Shown one piece after another: positions 6,671 to 16,201 of a stretch of DNA of 51,312 nucleotides. A model generated the notes under the pieces. That model was not told the origin of the DNA and made no database searches. It saw only the letters and a list, made by a program, of their open reading frames with translations. The position numbers and the translations under genes are program-made. The stretch comes from Bacteroidota bacterium (GTDB taxonomy: Bacteria > Bacteroidota > Bacteroidia > UKL13-3). The stretch spans positions 1-51,312 of the forward strand of contig JAAFJM010000021.1 in assembly GCA_013298895.1 (NCBI GenBank), given 5' to 3'. Within the stretch, counting starts at the first letter, position 1; each line of letters begins with the position of its first letter.

Positions 6671-9517
6671 ATGCACAAATTTTTAAAAAACAAGTTCAAA
6701 TCATTGTTATTAGTCGTCTTTGCAAATGCATTAGGATTCAATGCAGTAAGGGCTCAAATTGTTACTATCAATCCTACATTTGCAACTCCAGAAACCAATG
6801 GAGTAGTTTTAACTTACAATGCAGATCAAGGTACTGCAGGTTTAATTGGCCAATCAACAATATATGCCCATACAGGTGTCATCACTAATTTAAGTAAATC
6901 TAATAGCGATTGGCAATATATATTGACTAATTGGACAACAAACCTACCAAAAGCTTTATTAACAAGGGTTGGAACCTCTAATGCTTATACTTTAAATATT
7001 GGAAACATAAGAAGCTTTTATGGTGTACCAGCTAATGAGCAAATACTTAAAATTGGACTTGTTTTCAGAAATGCTGATGGAAGTAAAGAAGGCAAAGCTA
7101 CTGGAGGTGGTGATATTTTTATTGATATTAACCAAGGTTCATTTCAAGTAAAAATAAATAATCCAATTAAAGGAACTTTTTATAATTTAACAGATAATGT
7201 TAACATCAATTGTTCCTCATCTGACTTAGGCGATTTGAAATTATTTGCCAATGGCAATTTGTTGAAATCTGTAACCAATGATAGTACTTTAAGGTACAGC
7301 GGTTTGTTTAATAATTTAGGAACTGGTAAAATAAAATTAGTGCTTGAAGGTACTAAAGGTAACAACAAATACTATGATACCTCTTATATCATAAGTAGGC
7401 AAGCTTCTAACATAGCTGCTTCACCCGCAGGTATTCAAGATGGTATTAATTATGTAAATGACAACACAGTTATTTTACAATTATTCGCGCCAAACAAAAA
7501 TTACGTTTATGCGCTAGGTGATTTTAATAATTGGGAGTTTGATAATAATTATTTATTGAATAAAACTCCTGATGGTAATAGGTATTGGATTCAAATTAAT
7601 GGTTTGACCAAAGGTAAAGAATATACATTTCAATATTGTATTGATGATGCTCAAATGAGAGTAGCTGATGTATATGCCGATAAGGTTTTAGATCCGTTCA
7701 ATGATCAATATATTCCAGCAATAACATATCCTAATTTAATAAAATATCCTGTCGGAAAAACAACAGAGGTAGTTTCGGTTTTACAAACAGGCCAAACATC
7801 TTTTAATTGGACAGCTCCAAGCTTTACAAAACCAACAAACGATAAGTTAGTAATATATGAGTTATTGTTAAGAGATTTTATTGGTCGCCATGATTTTCAA
7901 ACATTGAAAGATACGCTATCATATTTACAAAGATTAGGTGTCAATTGTATTGAGTTAATGCCAATAAATGAATTTGAAGGTAATGAAAGTTGGGGATACA
8001 ATCCTATGTTTTATTTTGCCTTAGATAAATATTATGGAACCAAAGATGCTTTTAAACAATTTGTTGATGAATGCCATAAAAGAAAAATGACCGTAGTGTT
8101 AGATATTGCTTTAAACCACTCATTTGGTCAAAATCCACAAGTTAGAATGTATTTTGATAAAAATGCTGGTCAGTATGGCCAACCTACAGCTAATAATCCA
8201 TGGTTTAATCAAGTTGATAAGCATCCATTTGGTGTGGGTTATGATTATAACCATGAAGCTCAACCAACAAAAGATTTCGTAGATAGAGTTTTAAAATATT
8301 GGATTACCGAGTATAAAATAGATGGTTATCGTTTTGACTTATCAAAAGGATTTACACAAAATAATACTTTAGGAAATGTTAGCGGATGGAGTGCTTATGA
8401 CCAAAGTAGGATTAATATTTGGAACAGAATACGTGGTGAAATTATTAAGTATTCACCTGATGCCTATTTAATTTTGGAGCATTTAGGTGATAACTCAGAA
8501 GAGAAAGTTTTAGCAAATGCAGGCTTTATGCTTTGGGGTAAAATGACGGAGGCTTATGCCGAAGCTAATATGGGTTACAATAATTCAAAGGCAGATTTAA
8601 GTTGGGGTAATTATAAAAACCGTCAATTTACATTTCCTAATTTAGTTACTTATGCCGAAAGTCATGATGAAGAAAGAATAATGTACTCCACTTTACAATT
8701 TGGCAACACTTCTGGTTCATACAGTGCAAAAGATTTAAATACGGCTTTAAAAAGAAGTGAAGCCTATCACGCTTTATTAATACCTCAAAAAGGACCAAAA
8801 ATGATTTGGCAAGGTGGAGAGTTGGGTTATGAAATTTCAATTAATACCAACGGAAGAACCGGTAATAAACCATTTAATTGGTTATACCAAAGTAATATTA
8901 ATAGAAATTCTGTTTACAACTCAATAAGTAAACTAGCAAAACTTAAGCAGCATGTTTCATTTATTTCAGATGATTATTCATACAATGTGGCTGGTACCGG
9001 GAAGTTTTTAAAAGTTAACCATGATAGTATGAACAGCATTATTGTAGGAAATTTTGATGTTGTTAATTTAAACATTACCCCTGTATTTCAGCGCACAGGT
9101 TGGTGGTATAATTATATGACTGGTGATTCTATAAATGTAACAGATGTAAATAGAAATATTCCTTTAAGCCCAGGAGAGTATGTAGTTTATACAGATAAAA
9201 ATTTAAATAAAATACCTACAAATAATGGTGGAGGAACCTCAATTGGTCAAATTGAGATGAAAAATAATGTAAAAATTTATCCTAATCCTGCTTTTCAAAA
9301 TGTTACAGTTAACATTGATTTTAAAAATTCATCTGACTTAGAATTAGCAATTTATGATTTAGTTGGAAAAAAAGTGTATGAATATCAAAATAAAAATCAA
9401 TACTTTTATGGGGAACAAAAGTTTGAATTGAACCTGAATAATTTGCCAAAAGGAATGTATATTATCGAAGTAATTAATGCTGATGGTAAATTCAATAACA
9501 AATTACAATTGAACTAA
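6671..9517 (+). CDS. T9SS-exported GH13 alpha-amylase
   Basis: A 948-residue secreted or surface-bound alpha-glucan hydrolase. Order: signal peptide (about 1-29, ending NAVRAQ), two N-terminal beta-sandwich regions, of which the second (about 250-355, YALGDFNNWEFD) looks like CBM48/E-set, and then the GH13 barrel from about residue 395 (VIYELLLRDF). All four GH13 regions are present: DIALNH (478-483), DGYRFD with nucleophile Asp556, LILEH with acid/base Glu603, and ESHDEE with transition-state Asp666. A T9SS type A sorting domain closes the protein (about 865-948, VKIYPNPAFQNVTV). It lies between a divergent T9SS glucan-binding-like protein and the susCD pair and has its own terminator. Neopullulanase or pullulanase-like activity is an alternative that the sequence does not exclude. 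Confidence 0.93.
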   Translation: MHKFLKNKFKSLLLVVFANALGFNAVRAQIVTINPTFATPETNGVVLTYNADQGTAGLIGQSTIYAHTGVITNLSKSNSDWQYILTNWTTNLPKALLTRVGTSNAYTLNIGNIRSFYGVPANEQILKIGLVFRNADGSKEGKATGGGDIFIDINQGSFQVKINNPIKGTFYNLTDNVNINCSSSDLGDLKLFANGNLLKSVTNDSTLRYSGLFNNLGTGKIKLVLEGTKGNNKYYDTSYIISRQASNIAASPAGIQDGINYVNDNTVILQLFAPNKNYVYALGDFNNWEFDNNYLLNKTPDGNRYWIQINGLTKGKEYTFQYCIDDAQMRVADVYADKVLDPFNDQYIPAITYPNLIKYPVGKTTEVVSVLQTGQTSFNWTAPSFTKPTNDKLVIYELLLRDFIGRHDFQTLKDTLSYLQRLGVNCIELMPINEFEGNESWGYNPMFYFALDKYYGTKDAFKQFVDECHKRKMTVVLDIALNHSFGQNPQVRMYFDKNAGQYGQPTANNPWFNQVDKHPFGVGYDYNHEAQPTKDFVDRVLKYWITEYKIDGYRFDLSKGFTQNNTLGNVSGWSAYDQSRINIWNRIRGEIIKYSPDAYLILEHLGDNSEEKVLANAGFMLWGKMTEAYAEANMGYNNSKADLSWGNYKNRQFTFPNLVTYAESHDEERIMYSTLQFGNTSGSYSAKDLNTALKRSEAYHALLIPQKGPKMIWQGGELGYEISINTNGRTGNKPFNWLYQSNINRNSVYNSISKLAKLKQHVSFISDDYSYNVAGTGKFLKVNHDSMNSIIVGNFDVVNLNITPVFQRTGWWYNYMTGDSINVTDVNRNIPLSPGEYVVYTDKNLNKIPTNNGGGTSIGQIEMKNNVKIYPNPAFQNVTVNIDFKNSSDLELAIYDLVGKKVYEYQNKNQYFYGEQKFELNLNNLPKGMYIIEVINADGKFNNKLQLN

Positions 9518-9539
9518 AATTTCGTGTTTATTCACACTA

Positions 9540-9573
9540 AGTAACAGCAATTTATAAGTTGCTGTTACTTTTT
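9540..9573 (+). terminator. Terminator after the amylase gene
   Basis: An 11-bp perfect inverted repeat (AGTAACAGCAA / TTGCTGTTACT) with an 8-base loop, followed by a short T run. It separates the amylase transcript from susC, so susC probably has its own promoter or depends on readthrough. Confidence 0.8.
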
Positions 9574-9602
9574 ATTAATAAAAATTTGAATTAAATAAAT
9601 AT

Positions 9603-12600
9603 ATGAAGAGAAAATTACTATTAACCATCGTAAGTTTTTATCTCGTTACCCAAGTTTTTGCTCAAAGCATTAAAGGAAGGGTTGAAGATGAAAAAAAGAT
9701 TCCTATTGTAGGAGCAACAGTTATTATTGAGGGAACAAAGAAAGGTTCTTTTACTGATGCACAAGGTACTTTTGAAATCAAAGAAGTTAAGGCAGGAAAA
9801 TACAAATTAAAGATATCAAGTTTAGGTTCTAATCCTGGTTACAAAGAAGTGGAAGTTGGCGCTAATGGCGCATTTGTGAATATTCAACTAAAAGAAGATC
9901 AAAAAAAGTTAGATGAAGTTGTTGTTGTTGGTTATGGTGTGCAACGTAAACGTGAAATAACTGGATCAGTTGCTCAAATAAGTGGTAAAAGTTTAAATGA
10001 CATGCCAGTTCCTAGTTTTGAATCGGCATTGCAAGGAAAATTGGCTGGTGTAAATGTTACAACAGGTAGTGGTTTGGCAGGTTCAGGCGCTGTGGTGCGT
10101 ATTAGAGGTATTGCTTCTATTGGTGCTGGTGGCGATCCATTATATGTAGTTGATGGAATTCCAATAACACAAGATTATTTTTTAAATGGCAATGGTGGTG
10201 GTATGAATAATAATCCATTGGCTACTATCAACCCCAATGATATAGAAACAATTGACGTTTTAAAAGATGCAGGAGCAAGCGCAATTTATGGTTCAAGAGG
10301 AGCAAATGGTGTAATTTTAATTACAACCAAAAGAGGTAAAAAAGGAAGTAAAAAAGGGCCTAATGTTAACTTCTCGGCTACGGTTGGAACTTCGCAACCT
10401 ACAGCATTACCTAATATGTTAAACACCTCTCAATATTTACAATTACGTCAAGAAGCTTGGGAAAATGATGGTGGAACTGGACGTGTTTGGTTACCTGGTT
10501 ATTCATCTGCTCAATCATCAGCAGCAGCTCGTGAAGCTGCTTATAATAAGGCAAGTCAATACAATACTGATTGGGTTAAGTTAACTACAAGAATTGGTTT
10601 TAAGCAAAATTATGATTTGTCGATAAGTGACATGTATAAAAAAATTAGTTACTATGCTGGTATTTCATACAGTAATAACGAAAGTTATTTGGTAGGAAAT
10701 AGCTATAATCGTTTGGCAGGTCGTTTAAATCTAGACTTTAGAGTGAGTAAAAAAATTAAAGTTTCAACAAATTCAAGCATTGCTCAAGGTAATAATTTTA
10801 GAGTAAACAGTGCTTGGGCAGGTGGATTAGGTTCAGCTATGAGTACTGCTTTACCAATTTACCCTGTAAGATACAAAGATGTAAATGGTGGAGATAGTGC
10901 TTATTTTAGAGGAGGTGATAATCCATTAATTGCTCAAGAACAAAAAGTTTGGAGAGTAGGTGAAACTAGGGTAATTAATAATGTGGCAATTGATTATAAC
11001 CCAATCAAAAATTTATATTTTAGAGGTCAAGGTGGTTATGATTACATGCAATTATTGGATGACCAATATAACAGCCCACAATTATTAAATATTGCAGATT
11101 CTATTGGTGGAAATGCAAACAGAACTGGAACATTTACCAACAACTTAAATTATTTTGTTACTGGTACATATAACTACAACCCTAACGATTATAATAAATT
11201 TAGTTTTATGGTTGGTAATGAGTTTCAAAAATCAACAGCTTCAGTAAGAACTCAAAGAACTGAAAAAACCTCTGGTCCTTTTTATGATAAAACGCCAGAT
11301 TCATTATACCAAAATCAAGTATCTCCGGGAAGTGCTTGGGCCTTTTTAAGTTATTTTAGTCGTGTAAATTATTCATTTAAAGATAAGTATTTTGCACAAT
11401 TAATTTTACGTGCTGACTGGTCATCGCGCTTTGGCGAAAACTATCGTGTAGCATTTATGCCTGCAGTTTCGGCAAGTTGGGTATTAAGCGAAGAAAAGTT
11501 TTTACGTAATAATAAAAGAATATCGTTCTTAAAATTAAGAGCTAGTGCTGGTAGAAGTGGAAATTCGAATATTAATGGAAATGCTCGTTTTTTAACTTAC
11601 CGAACAGATGGATTTTATAATCAACAAGCAATTACATACCCTACTCAAGCTGCTAACCCAAATTTACGCTGGGAAACATCATTTATTTGGGATGCAGGAT
11701 TGGAATTAGGTTTGTTTAATGATAGAATTTTTGCAACTGTTGATTACTTTGACAGAAGAGTTTCTGATGCTATTATTGAAAATTTAGCAATTTCACCTTC
11801 TACAGGTATGGATAATTATACCGCTAATGTTGGAAGAATAACCAATAGAGGTTTAGAATTTGGAATTAAAACTAGAAATTTAGTTGGTAAATTCAGATGG
11901 AGTACTGATTTTAATATTACGAAAATTTGGAACTCAATTGATGATATTGGAGCTTATTCGCAAGATGCTGTGGGTGGCGGAACAAATGACACACGACCTA
12001 TTATTGGAAGCCCTATTGGAACCAATTACCTAGTAAGATTTAGTCATATTGACCAACAAACAGGTTTGCCAGTTTATTTAGATTTAAATGGTAACCCAAC
12101 AAGTAAATGGGATATTGCCAATAGAGTAGGTGCGGGAAGTGTTTTACCTGATGCTTCAGGTGGATTAACAAACACTTTTTCTTATAAAGGATTTGACTTA
12201 AGTGTTTTAATTAATTTTGTTATTGGTGGAAATATTTACGAATCATCTGCAAAACGCCAATTAGGTGTAGTAACTGATTGGAATATGAGAACAGATATAT
12301 TCGACAGATGGCAAAAACCTGGAGATAATGCTCAATTTGCACGTTTAACATTAAATGAGGCAAACTATGGTTCTAACACTGTTTGGATTAATACTACACA
12401 GTTTTTACATGATGCTTCTTTTGCTCGTTTACGTAACATTACTTTAGGCTATAATTTACAACCTAAAGCAATCAAAAAACTTAAACATGTACGTTCTGTT
12501 CGTATGGCTGTTATTGCAACTAATATTTTAACAGTTACAAAATACCCAGGTTTAGATCCTGAAATAGCTCGTGATTTTGAGAATGCTACAGATAGAAATA

Positions 12601-12674
12601 TGAGTCCTAATATTACTTATTTAACTCCTCCTCAAGAGCGTACTTATTCATTTCAAATCAATGTTGGATTTTAA
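9603..12674 (+). CDS. SusC-like TonB-dependent outer-membrane transporter
   Basis: A 1023-residue outer-membrane receptor that imports oligosaccharides using TonB energy. Signal peptide at 1-20 (ending VFAQ), a carboxypeptidase-regulatory-like domain at about 22-95 (SIKGRVEDEKKIPIVGATV), then a TonB-box-like DEVVVVGYG segment and plug (about 105-235, with VRIRGIASIGAGGDPLYVVD and IYGSRGANGVILITTKRG). The 22-strand barrel runs to the C-terminal phenylalanine (TYSFQINVGF). Length and layout are normal for SusC (RagA/SusC family). A susD gene follows after 19 bases. The adjacent amylase predicts malto-oligosaccharides as cargo; this is inference from context. Confidence 0.96.
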   Translation: MKRKLLLTIVSFYLVTQVFAQSIKGRVEDEKKIPIVGATVIIEGTKKGSFTDAQGTFEIKEVKAGKYKLKISSLGSNPGYKEVEVGANGAFVNIQLKEDQKKLDEVVVVGYGVQRKREITGSVAQISGKSLNDMPVPSFESALQGKLAGVNVTTGSGLAGSGAVVRIRGIASIGAGGDPLYVVDGIPITQDYFLNGNGGGMNNNPLATINPNDIETIDVLKDAGASAIYGSRGANGVILITTKRGKKGSKKGPNVNFSATVGTSQPTALPNMLNTSQYLQLRQEAWENDGGTGRVWLPGYSSAQSSAAAREAAYNKASQYNTDWVKLTTRIGFKQNYDLSISDMYKKISYYAGISYSNNESYLVGNSYNRLAGRLNLDFRVSKKIKVSTNSSIAQGNNFRVNSAWAGGLGSAMSTALPIYPVRYKDVNGGDSAYFRGGDNPLIAQEQKVWRVGETRVINNVAIDYNPIKNLYFRGQGGYDYMQLLDDQYNSPQLLNIADSIGGNANRTGTFTNNLNYFVTGTYNYNPNDYNKFSFMVGNEFQKSTASVRTQRTEKTSGPFYDKTPDSLYQNQVSPGSAWAFLSYFSRVNYSFKDKYFAQLILRADWSSRFGENYRVAFMPAVSASWVLSEEKFLRNNKRISFLKLRASAGRSGNSNINGNARFLTYRTDGFYNQQAITYPTQAANPNLRWETSFIWDAGLELGLFNDRIFATVDYFDRRVSDAIIENLAISPSTGMDNYTANVGRITNRGLEFGIKTRNLVGKFRWSTDFNITKIWNSIDDIGAYSQDAVGGGTNDTRPIIGSPIGTNYLVRFSHIDQQTGLPVYLDLNGNPTSKWDIANRVGAGSVLPDASGGLTNTFSYKGFDLSVLINFVIGGNIYESSAKRQLGVVTDWNMRTDIFDRWQKPGDNAQFARLTLNEANYGSNTVWINTTQFLHDASFARLRNITLGYNLQPKAIKKLKHVRSVRMAVIATNILTVTKYPGLDPEIARDFENATDRNMSPNITYLTPPQERTYSFQINVGF

Positions 12675-12693
12675 TTAGTAAAGAAAGTAGAAA

Positions 12694-14115
12694 ATGAAAC
12701 ATACATATAAAATAATATCAGTTTTAAGTTTAATTATATTTTTTAGTTCATGTACTAAATGGACAGAAATTAAACCAGAAGGATTTTTACTTGAAGATGA
12801 AGCCGTTAAAAGCGGACAAGATGTTAAACGTATTGTTAATTCAACATACGATGCCTTAGCAAATCGTTTAAATGGAAGTGCACAAATTTATAATGATTTA
12901 TTAGGTGATGAGTTAGCAGATTATAATATTACAGGCGATAGACGTGAAATGTACACAAGAGGAGTTATTCCTTTTAATAGTACTTCTAATGATAATTTTA
13001 GAGGAATTTATCGTTGTGTATTCAGAGCAAACACTTGTTTGGATTATATTCAAAAATTCAATGATTTATCGGCAACTGAAAAAAGCACTTTGGAAGGTGA
13101 AATTAAATTTATAAGAGCACTTTCTCATTTTGAAATTGCTAAATTATATGCACATCCAATGGGTACTTCCTCATTGGTTAATGCCAATGCAGCACAATCA
13201 GGTATTCCTTTAAGAAAAACGGTTACCATAGATCCTGTATTAAGAAGTTCAATAGCTGAAACTTATGCTTATATAGCGGAAGACTTAATTTCAGCAATTT
13301 CTTTATTACCTGAAAATCATCCTTCAAATACTACCAAAAAAGTATATGCAGATAAAGATGCAGCTAAAGCACTTTTAGCTAAAGTTTATTTTCAAAGTAA
13401 TCAATACCAAAAAGCAATTGATGTATTAAATGGTTTATTGGTTAACACGAAGTATAAATTAAGTGATAGCTTAAATCATTTTGATAATGCAAGTTTTAGC
13501 GGTGAGTATTTATTTCAATTTGTAAGTACAGGAACTGGAGATAATAGAGCATCAGCATACACTGGAAATTACAGAACCGATAATGTGGCTGTTCCTAATT
13601 TACAATTATCAGCTTTAGCATACAATTTCATGAAACAAGATACAACAGATAAACGTTTGGGTTTAATTAAAGTTATTAATAAAGGTAAGCCAGAAGAGGT
13701 GTATGGTTCAATGAAATTTAACAAAGATTTTTTTGATGTACCATATTTGCTTTTAACTGATATGTATTTAATGAGAGCTGAGGCACTTGCTATTACAAAT
13801 CAAAATTTGCCTACTGCTGCCGATGATTTGAATAAAATAATCAATCGTTCGTATTTGAATGCGACCGCAAAAATTTTAACAGGAGCCGAAATAGCTGATG
13901 TAATTAAAGCAAGGGCTAGAGATGAGCGTAGAAGAGAGTTTTTATTGGAAGGCGATAGAATTCAAACCTTTAAAAGAATTGGAGCAAATGGTGAAATACA
14001 AGTACCAAACACTATGAGAAATGCTGCTTTTAATTGTAATGGATTAATTTTCTCATATCCTCAAACAGAAGTAACAATAGGTTTTGCACAAAACCCATTA
14101 CAAACTTGTAACTAA
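12694..14115 (+). CDS. SusD-like surface glycan-binding lipoprotein
   Basis: A 473-residue lipoprotein with lipobox around Cys20 (IIFFSSCTKW). It forms the lid over the SusC barrel and binds oligosaccharide at the cell surface. Typical SusD marks are the VKRIVNSTYDALANRL helix, FIRALSHFEIAKLYAHPMG (TPR-like helix that contacts SusC), AKALLAKVYFQSNQYQKAIDVL, YLLLTDMYLMRAEALA and RDERRREFLLEGDRIQTFKR. The last of these is the very conserved C-terminal SusD/RagB signature. It lies 19 bases after susC and 18 before a small lipoprotein gene, so the four-gene operon susC-susD-lipoprotein-exported protein ends at the terminator at 15521. Confidence 0.96.
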   Translation: MKHTYKIISVLSLIIFFSSCTKWTEIKPEGFLLEDEAVKSGQDVKRIVNSTYDALANRLNGSAQIYNDLLGDELADYNITGDRREMYTRGVIPFNSTSNDNFRGIYRCVFRANTCLDYIQKFNDLSATEKSTLEGEIKFIRALSHFEIAKLYAHPMGTSSLVNANAAQSGIPLRKTVTIDPVLRSSIAETYAYIAEDLISAISLLPENHPSNTTKKVYADKDAAKALLAKVYFQSNQYQKAIDVLNGLLVNTKYKLSDSLNHFDNASFSGEYLFQFVSTGTGDNRASAYTGNYRTDNVAVPNLQLSALAYNFMKQDTTDKRLGLIKVINKGKPEEVYGSMKFNKDFFDVPYLLLTDMYLMRAEALAITNQNLPTAADDLNKIINRSYLNATAKILTGAEIADVIKARARDERRREFLLEGDRIQTFKRIGANGEIQVPNTMRNAAFNCNGLIFSYPQTEVTIGFAQNPLQTCN

Positions 14116-14133
14116 TTTAAATATTAACTAAAA

Positions 14134-14613
14134 ATGAAAAAAGCAATAATTATAGCAAGTATATTTTTAAGTATAATAGCTTGTAAAAAAGAAATAAAAG
14201 ATATTGGAACTCCATCAAGTAAATTAGATGGAATTCAAGCAAAATGGGGATTAACTAGTTGCACCATGATTGATGAACTTTCATTGGTTAAAGAAGCAAC
14301 TTCAATGGGCGAGTTTCTTACCGCTAAAAAAGCACCAAATATTACTTTTGAAACTGTAGGTGGTATTAAAAAATATACTGTTGATACAGCAAATGTATTG
14401 GTTAATTTTTTCCAAGCACCTTCAGGTACTTGGAGTTTTGATAATGATGAATACCCAACAATGGTTAAGTTTATACCTGATGGTGGAGTGGAATTTAGCC
14501 TTCCTTTAGGAGCTACTGTAAGAACTGTTGACACTTTTTTAAAGTTGCGTAAACCAGTATATTGCGGTGGAGAACTTAAGTTTTCGTATGTATTAGAGTT
14601 TGAAAGAAAATAA
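14134..14613 (+). CDS. Small lipoprotein of the susCD operon
   Basis: A 159-residue predicted lipoprotein with lipobox LSIIACKK (Cys17). The mature part is beta-rich, with strands such as ITFETVGGIKKYTV, GTWSFDNDEYPTMVKFI and LKFSYVLEFERK, and two cysteines (44 and 143). The pattern of a short lipoprotein with a KWGLTSCTMIDE opening and a W-S-F-D strand is reminiscent of the lipocalin-like lipoproteins (DUF5004-type) often found downstream of susD, but I cannot confirm the family. Its place, 18 bases after susD, suggests a SusE/SusF-like accessory role in holding glucan at the surface. That is inference from position. Confidence 0.65.
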   Translation: MKKAIIIASIFLSIIACKKEIKDIGTPSSKLDGIQAKWGLTSCTMIDELSLVKEATSMGEFLTAKKAPNITFETVGGIKKYTVDTANVLVNFFQAPSGTWSFDNDEYPTMVKFIPDGGVEFSLPLGATVRTVDTFLKLRKPVYCGGELKFSYVLEFERK

Positions 14614-14631
14614 ATTATAGGAGAAAAATAA

Positions 14632-15495
14632 ATGAAAAGAATACTAACATTAATTATAGGCTTTAGTTTAATTTCTGCTAAAGTTTTTGGACAAGCTAAT
14701 TGGATTGAACCTGAAAATCCAGATGTAACAAAAAAAATCAGAATTTATGTTGATTTAACAAAAACCACTAATAGAAGTTGTGCTGATAGTACTGGTCCTT
14801 TTTATATTTGGACTTGGTTGCCAAAAGAACATCCAGTGGGACATCCACTTAGAAATGGATTTGGTGAAAAAGAATGGCAGAATTCAAATGATGCATTAAA
14901 AATGACCAATGATGCTGCTAAAGGTCCATTGGTTTGGTATTACGAAATGGTACCAACCGAATTTTATGAAGTGCCTGCAGCTGATGTTTATAAAAAAGGA
15001 ATATCACTTTTGGTAAAAACTAAAAATGGTGGAGGTTATGGTGCTCCAGATGTAAAAACTGAAGATTTGAATTTTACAATAGAACCGCCAAAAACTGATA
15101 GAGGAGCAATTTATTCAGCACCTAGTTCAATGGCTTTAAATGAAGTTGCCAATATTATTTACGATAATAACTTTGAATTAAATGACTCTATGACCAATGT
15201 TTCAAATGATGATTTGTATGCGTGGGTTAGTGCATCAATTAAGGATACCGTAACTAGCATTACTAGAACTTTTGCACCATCTTCCTTTTTTAATGTAGCT
15301 TCTAACCCTGACTTGAAGTTAATTAAAGTAGATGCGAAAAAATACAGATTATCTTTTATACCTAGTAAATTATTTAATGTTACTTCTAGTAAAGAGGTGA
15401 TTACTCAAATAGAAGTTACAGTAAGAAGAGGTAATTATGCTGGTCCAAATGACAAAAGTGAAGCACAACCTAAGTTGAAATTTGCTTGTCAGTAA
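14632..15495 (+). CDS. Exported protein of the susCD operon, unknown family
   Basis: A 287-residue protein with a signal peptide (about 1-20, cleavage near VFGQ) and no lipobox, so periplasmic or secreted. The mature part starts with a beta-rich, tryptophan-rich region (WIEPENPDVTKKIRIYVDLT, YIWTWLPKEHPVG, KEWQNSNDALKM, WYYEMVP) that reads like an E-set or CBM-type sandwich. A second region (about 155-287, ending in ITQIEVTVRRGNY and PKLKFACQ) follows. The aromatic residues could form a glucan-binding face. I do not recognise the family. It is the last gene of the operon; a terminator follows 25 bases on. It lacks a T9SS sorting domain, unlike the amylase and the repeat protein. Confidence 0.6.
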   Translation: MKRILTLIIGFSLISAKVFGQANWIEPENPDVTKKIRIYVDLTKTTNRSCADSTGPFYIWTWLPKEHPVGHPLRNGFGEKEWQNSNDALKMTNDAAKGPLVWYYEMVPTEFYEVPAADVYKKGISLLVKTKNGGGYGAPDVKTEDLNFTIEPPKTDRGAIYSAPSSMALNEVANIIYDNNFELNDSMTNVSNDDLYAWVSASIKDTVTSITRTFAPSSFFNVASNPDLKLIKVDAKKYRLSFIPSKLFNVTSSKEVITQIEVTVRRGNYAGPNDKSEAQPKLKFACQ

Positions 15496-15520
15496 TTAAT
15501 TGATAAAAAATAAATTATTT

Positions 15521-15553
15521 AAAATGCAACTTCCAAAAAGAAGTTGCATTTTT
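15521..15553 (+). terminator. Terminator of the susCD operon
   Basis: A 12-bp perfect inverted repeat (AAAATGCAACTT / AAGTTGCATTTT) with loop CCAAAAAG and a trailing T run, 25 bases after the last gene of the operon. Confidence 0.85.
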
Positions 15554-15577
15554 GTTTACTGAAAATTCTAATAAATA

Positions 15578-16195
15578 TTGAAACAATTCATCAGACAAAA
15601 TAGTTGGTTTATAGTTGGTTATTTTGTAGTTCTAACAGTAGCTTCATTGTTTTTATTGTTATCTAGTAGCGAAACTGTTACTTTAAGCATTAACCAAATG
15701 CATGGTGTAGCTTTAGATGAAATATTTAAATTTACTACCCATTTTGGTGAAGCTTGGTTTGGTGTTCCTATTTGTATTTACTTGTTAATTGTTAATAAAA
15801 AATGGGGCATAACAGCCACTTTTGTTGGCATAATAAGTACTTTAATTACCCAGTTTAATAAGCATTTTGTTTTTGATAATGCATTGCGTCCTTCGTTATT
15901 GCTTAAAGATTATAAGCTTAATTTTGTGGATGGAGTTGAAATTTTGCAATACAATAGTTTCCCTTCAGGGCATACCACTTTTGCTTTTGCTATTTTTACT
16001 TGCTTGGCATTGTTTTATAAAAAACCTTGGCAACAGTTGTTCTTTTTATTTTCTGCGGTTGCTGTTGCTTTTTCTCGTATTTACTTATTACAACACTTTT
16101 TGCGTGATACCGTTGTTGGTTCGTTAATAGGCGTTTTTTGTGCTTTGGTTTGCTATTGGTTTATCATTGAGCAAAAAAGCAAAACCACTAAATAG
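15578..16195 (+). CDS. PAP2-family membrane phosphatase
   Basis: A 205-residue integral-membrane phosphatase with about six predicted spans. The three PAP2 signature blocks are intact: K95...R104-P105, SFPSGHT (127-133, catalytic His132) and SRIYLLQHFLRD (Arg167, His173, Asp177). Such enzymes remove phosphate from undecaprenyl pyrophosphate, phosphatidylglycerol phosphate or lipid A on the outer face of the inner membrane. The start is TTG at 15578 (MKQFIRQNSW); no ATG lies upstream in frame before the terminator, and the first membrane span needs this N-terminus. An ArnT-like glycosyltransferase begins 6 bases after it, which favours a lipid A or undecaprenyl-phosphate-linked role. Confidence 0.88.
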   Translation: MKQFIRQNSWFIVGYFVVLTVASLFLLLSSSETVTLSINQMHGVALDEIFKFTTHFGEAWFGVPICIYLLIVNKKWGITATFVGIISTLITQFNKHFVFDNALRPSLLLKDYKLNFVDGVEILQYNSFPSGHTTFAFAIFTCLALFYKKPWQQLFFLFSAVAVAFSRIYLLQHFLRDTVVGSLIGVFCALVCYWFIIEQKSKTTK

Positions 16196-16201
16196 TTTAC
16201 T

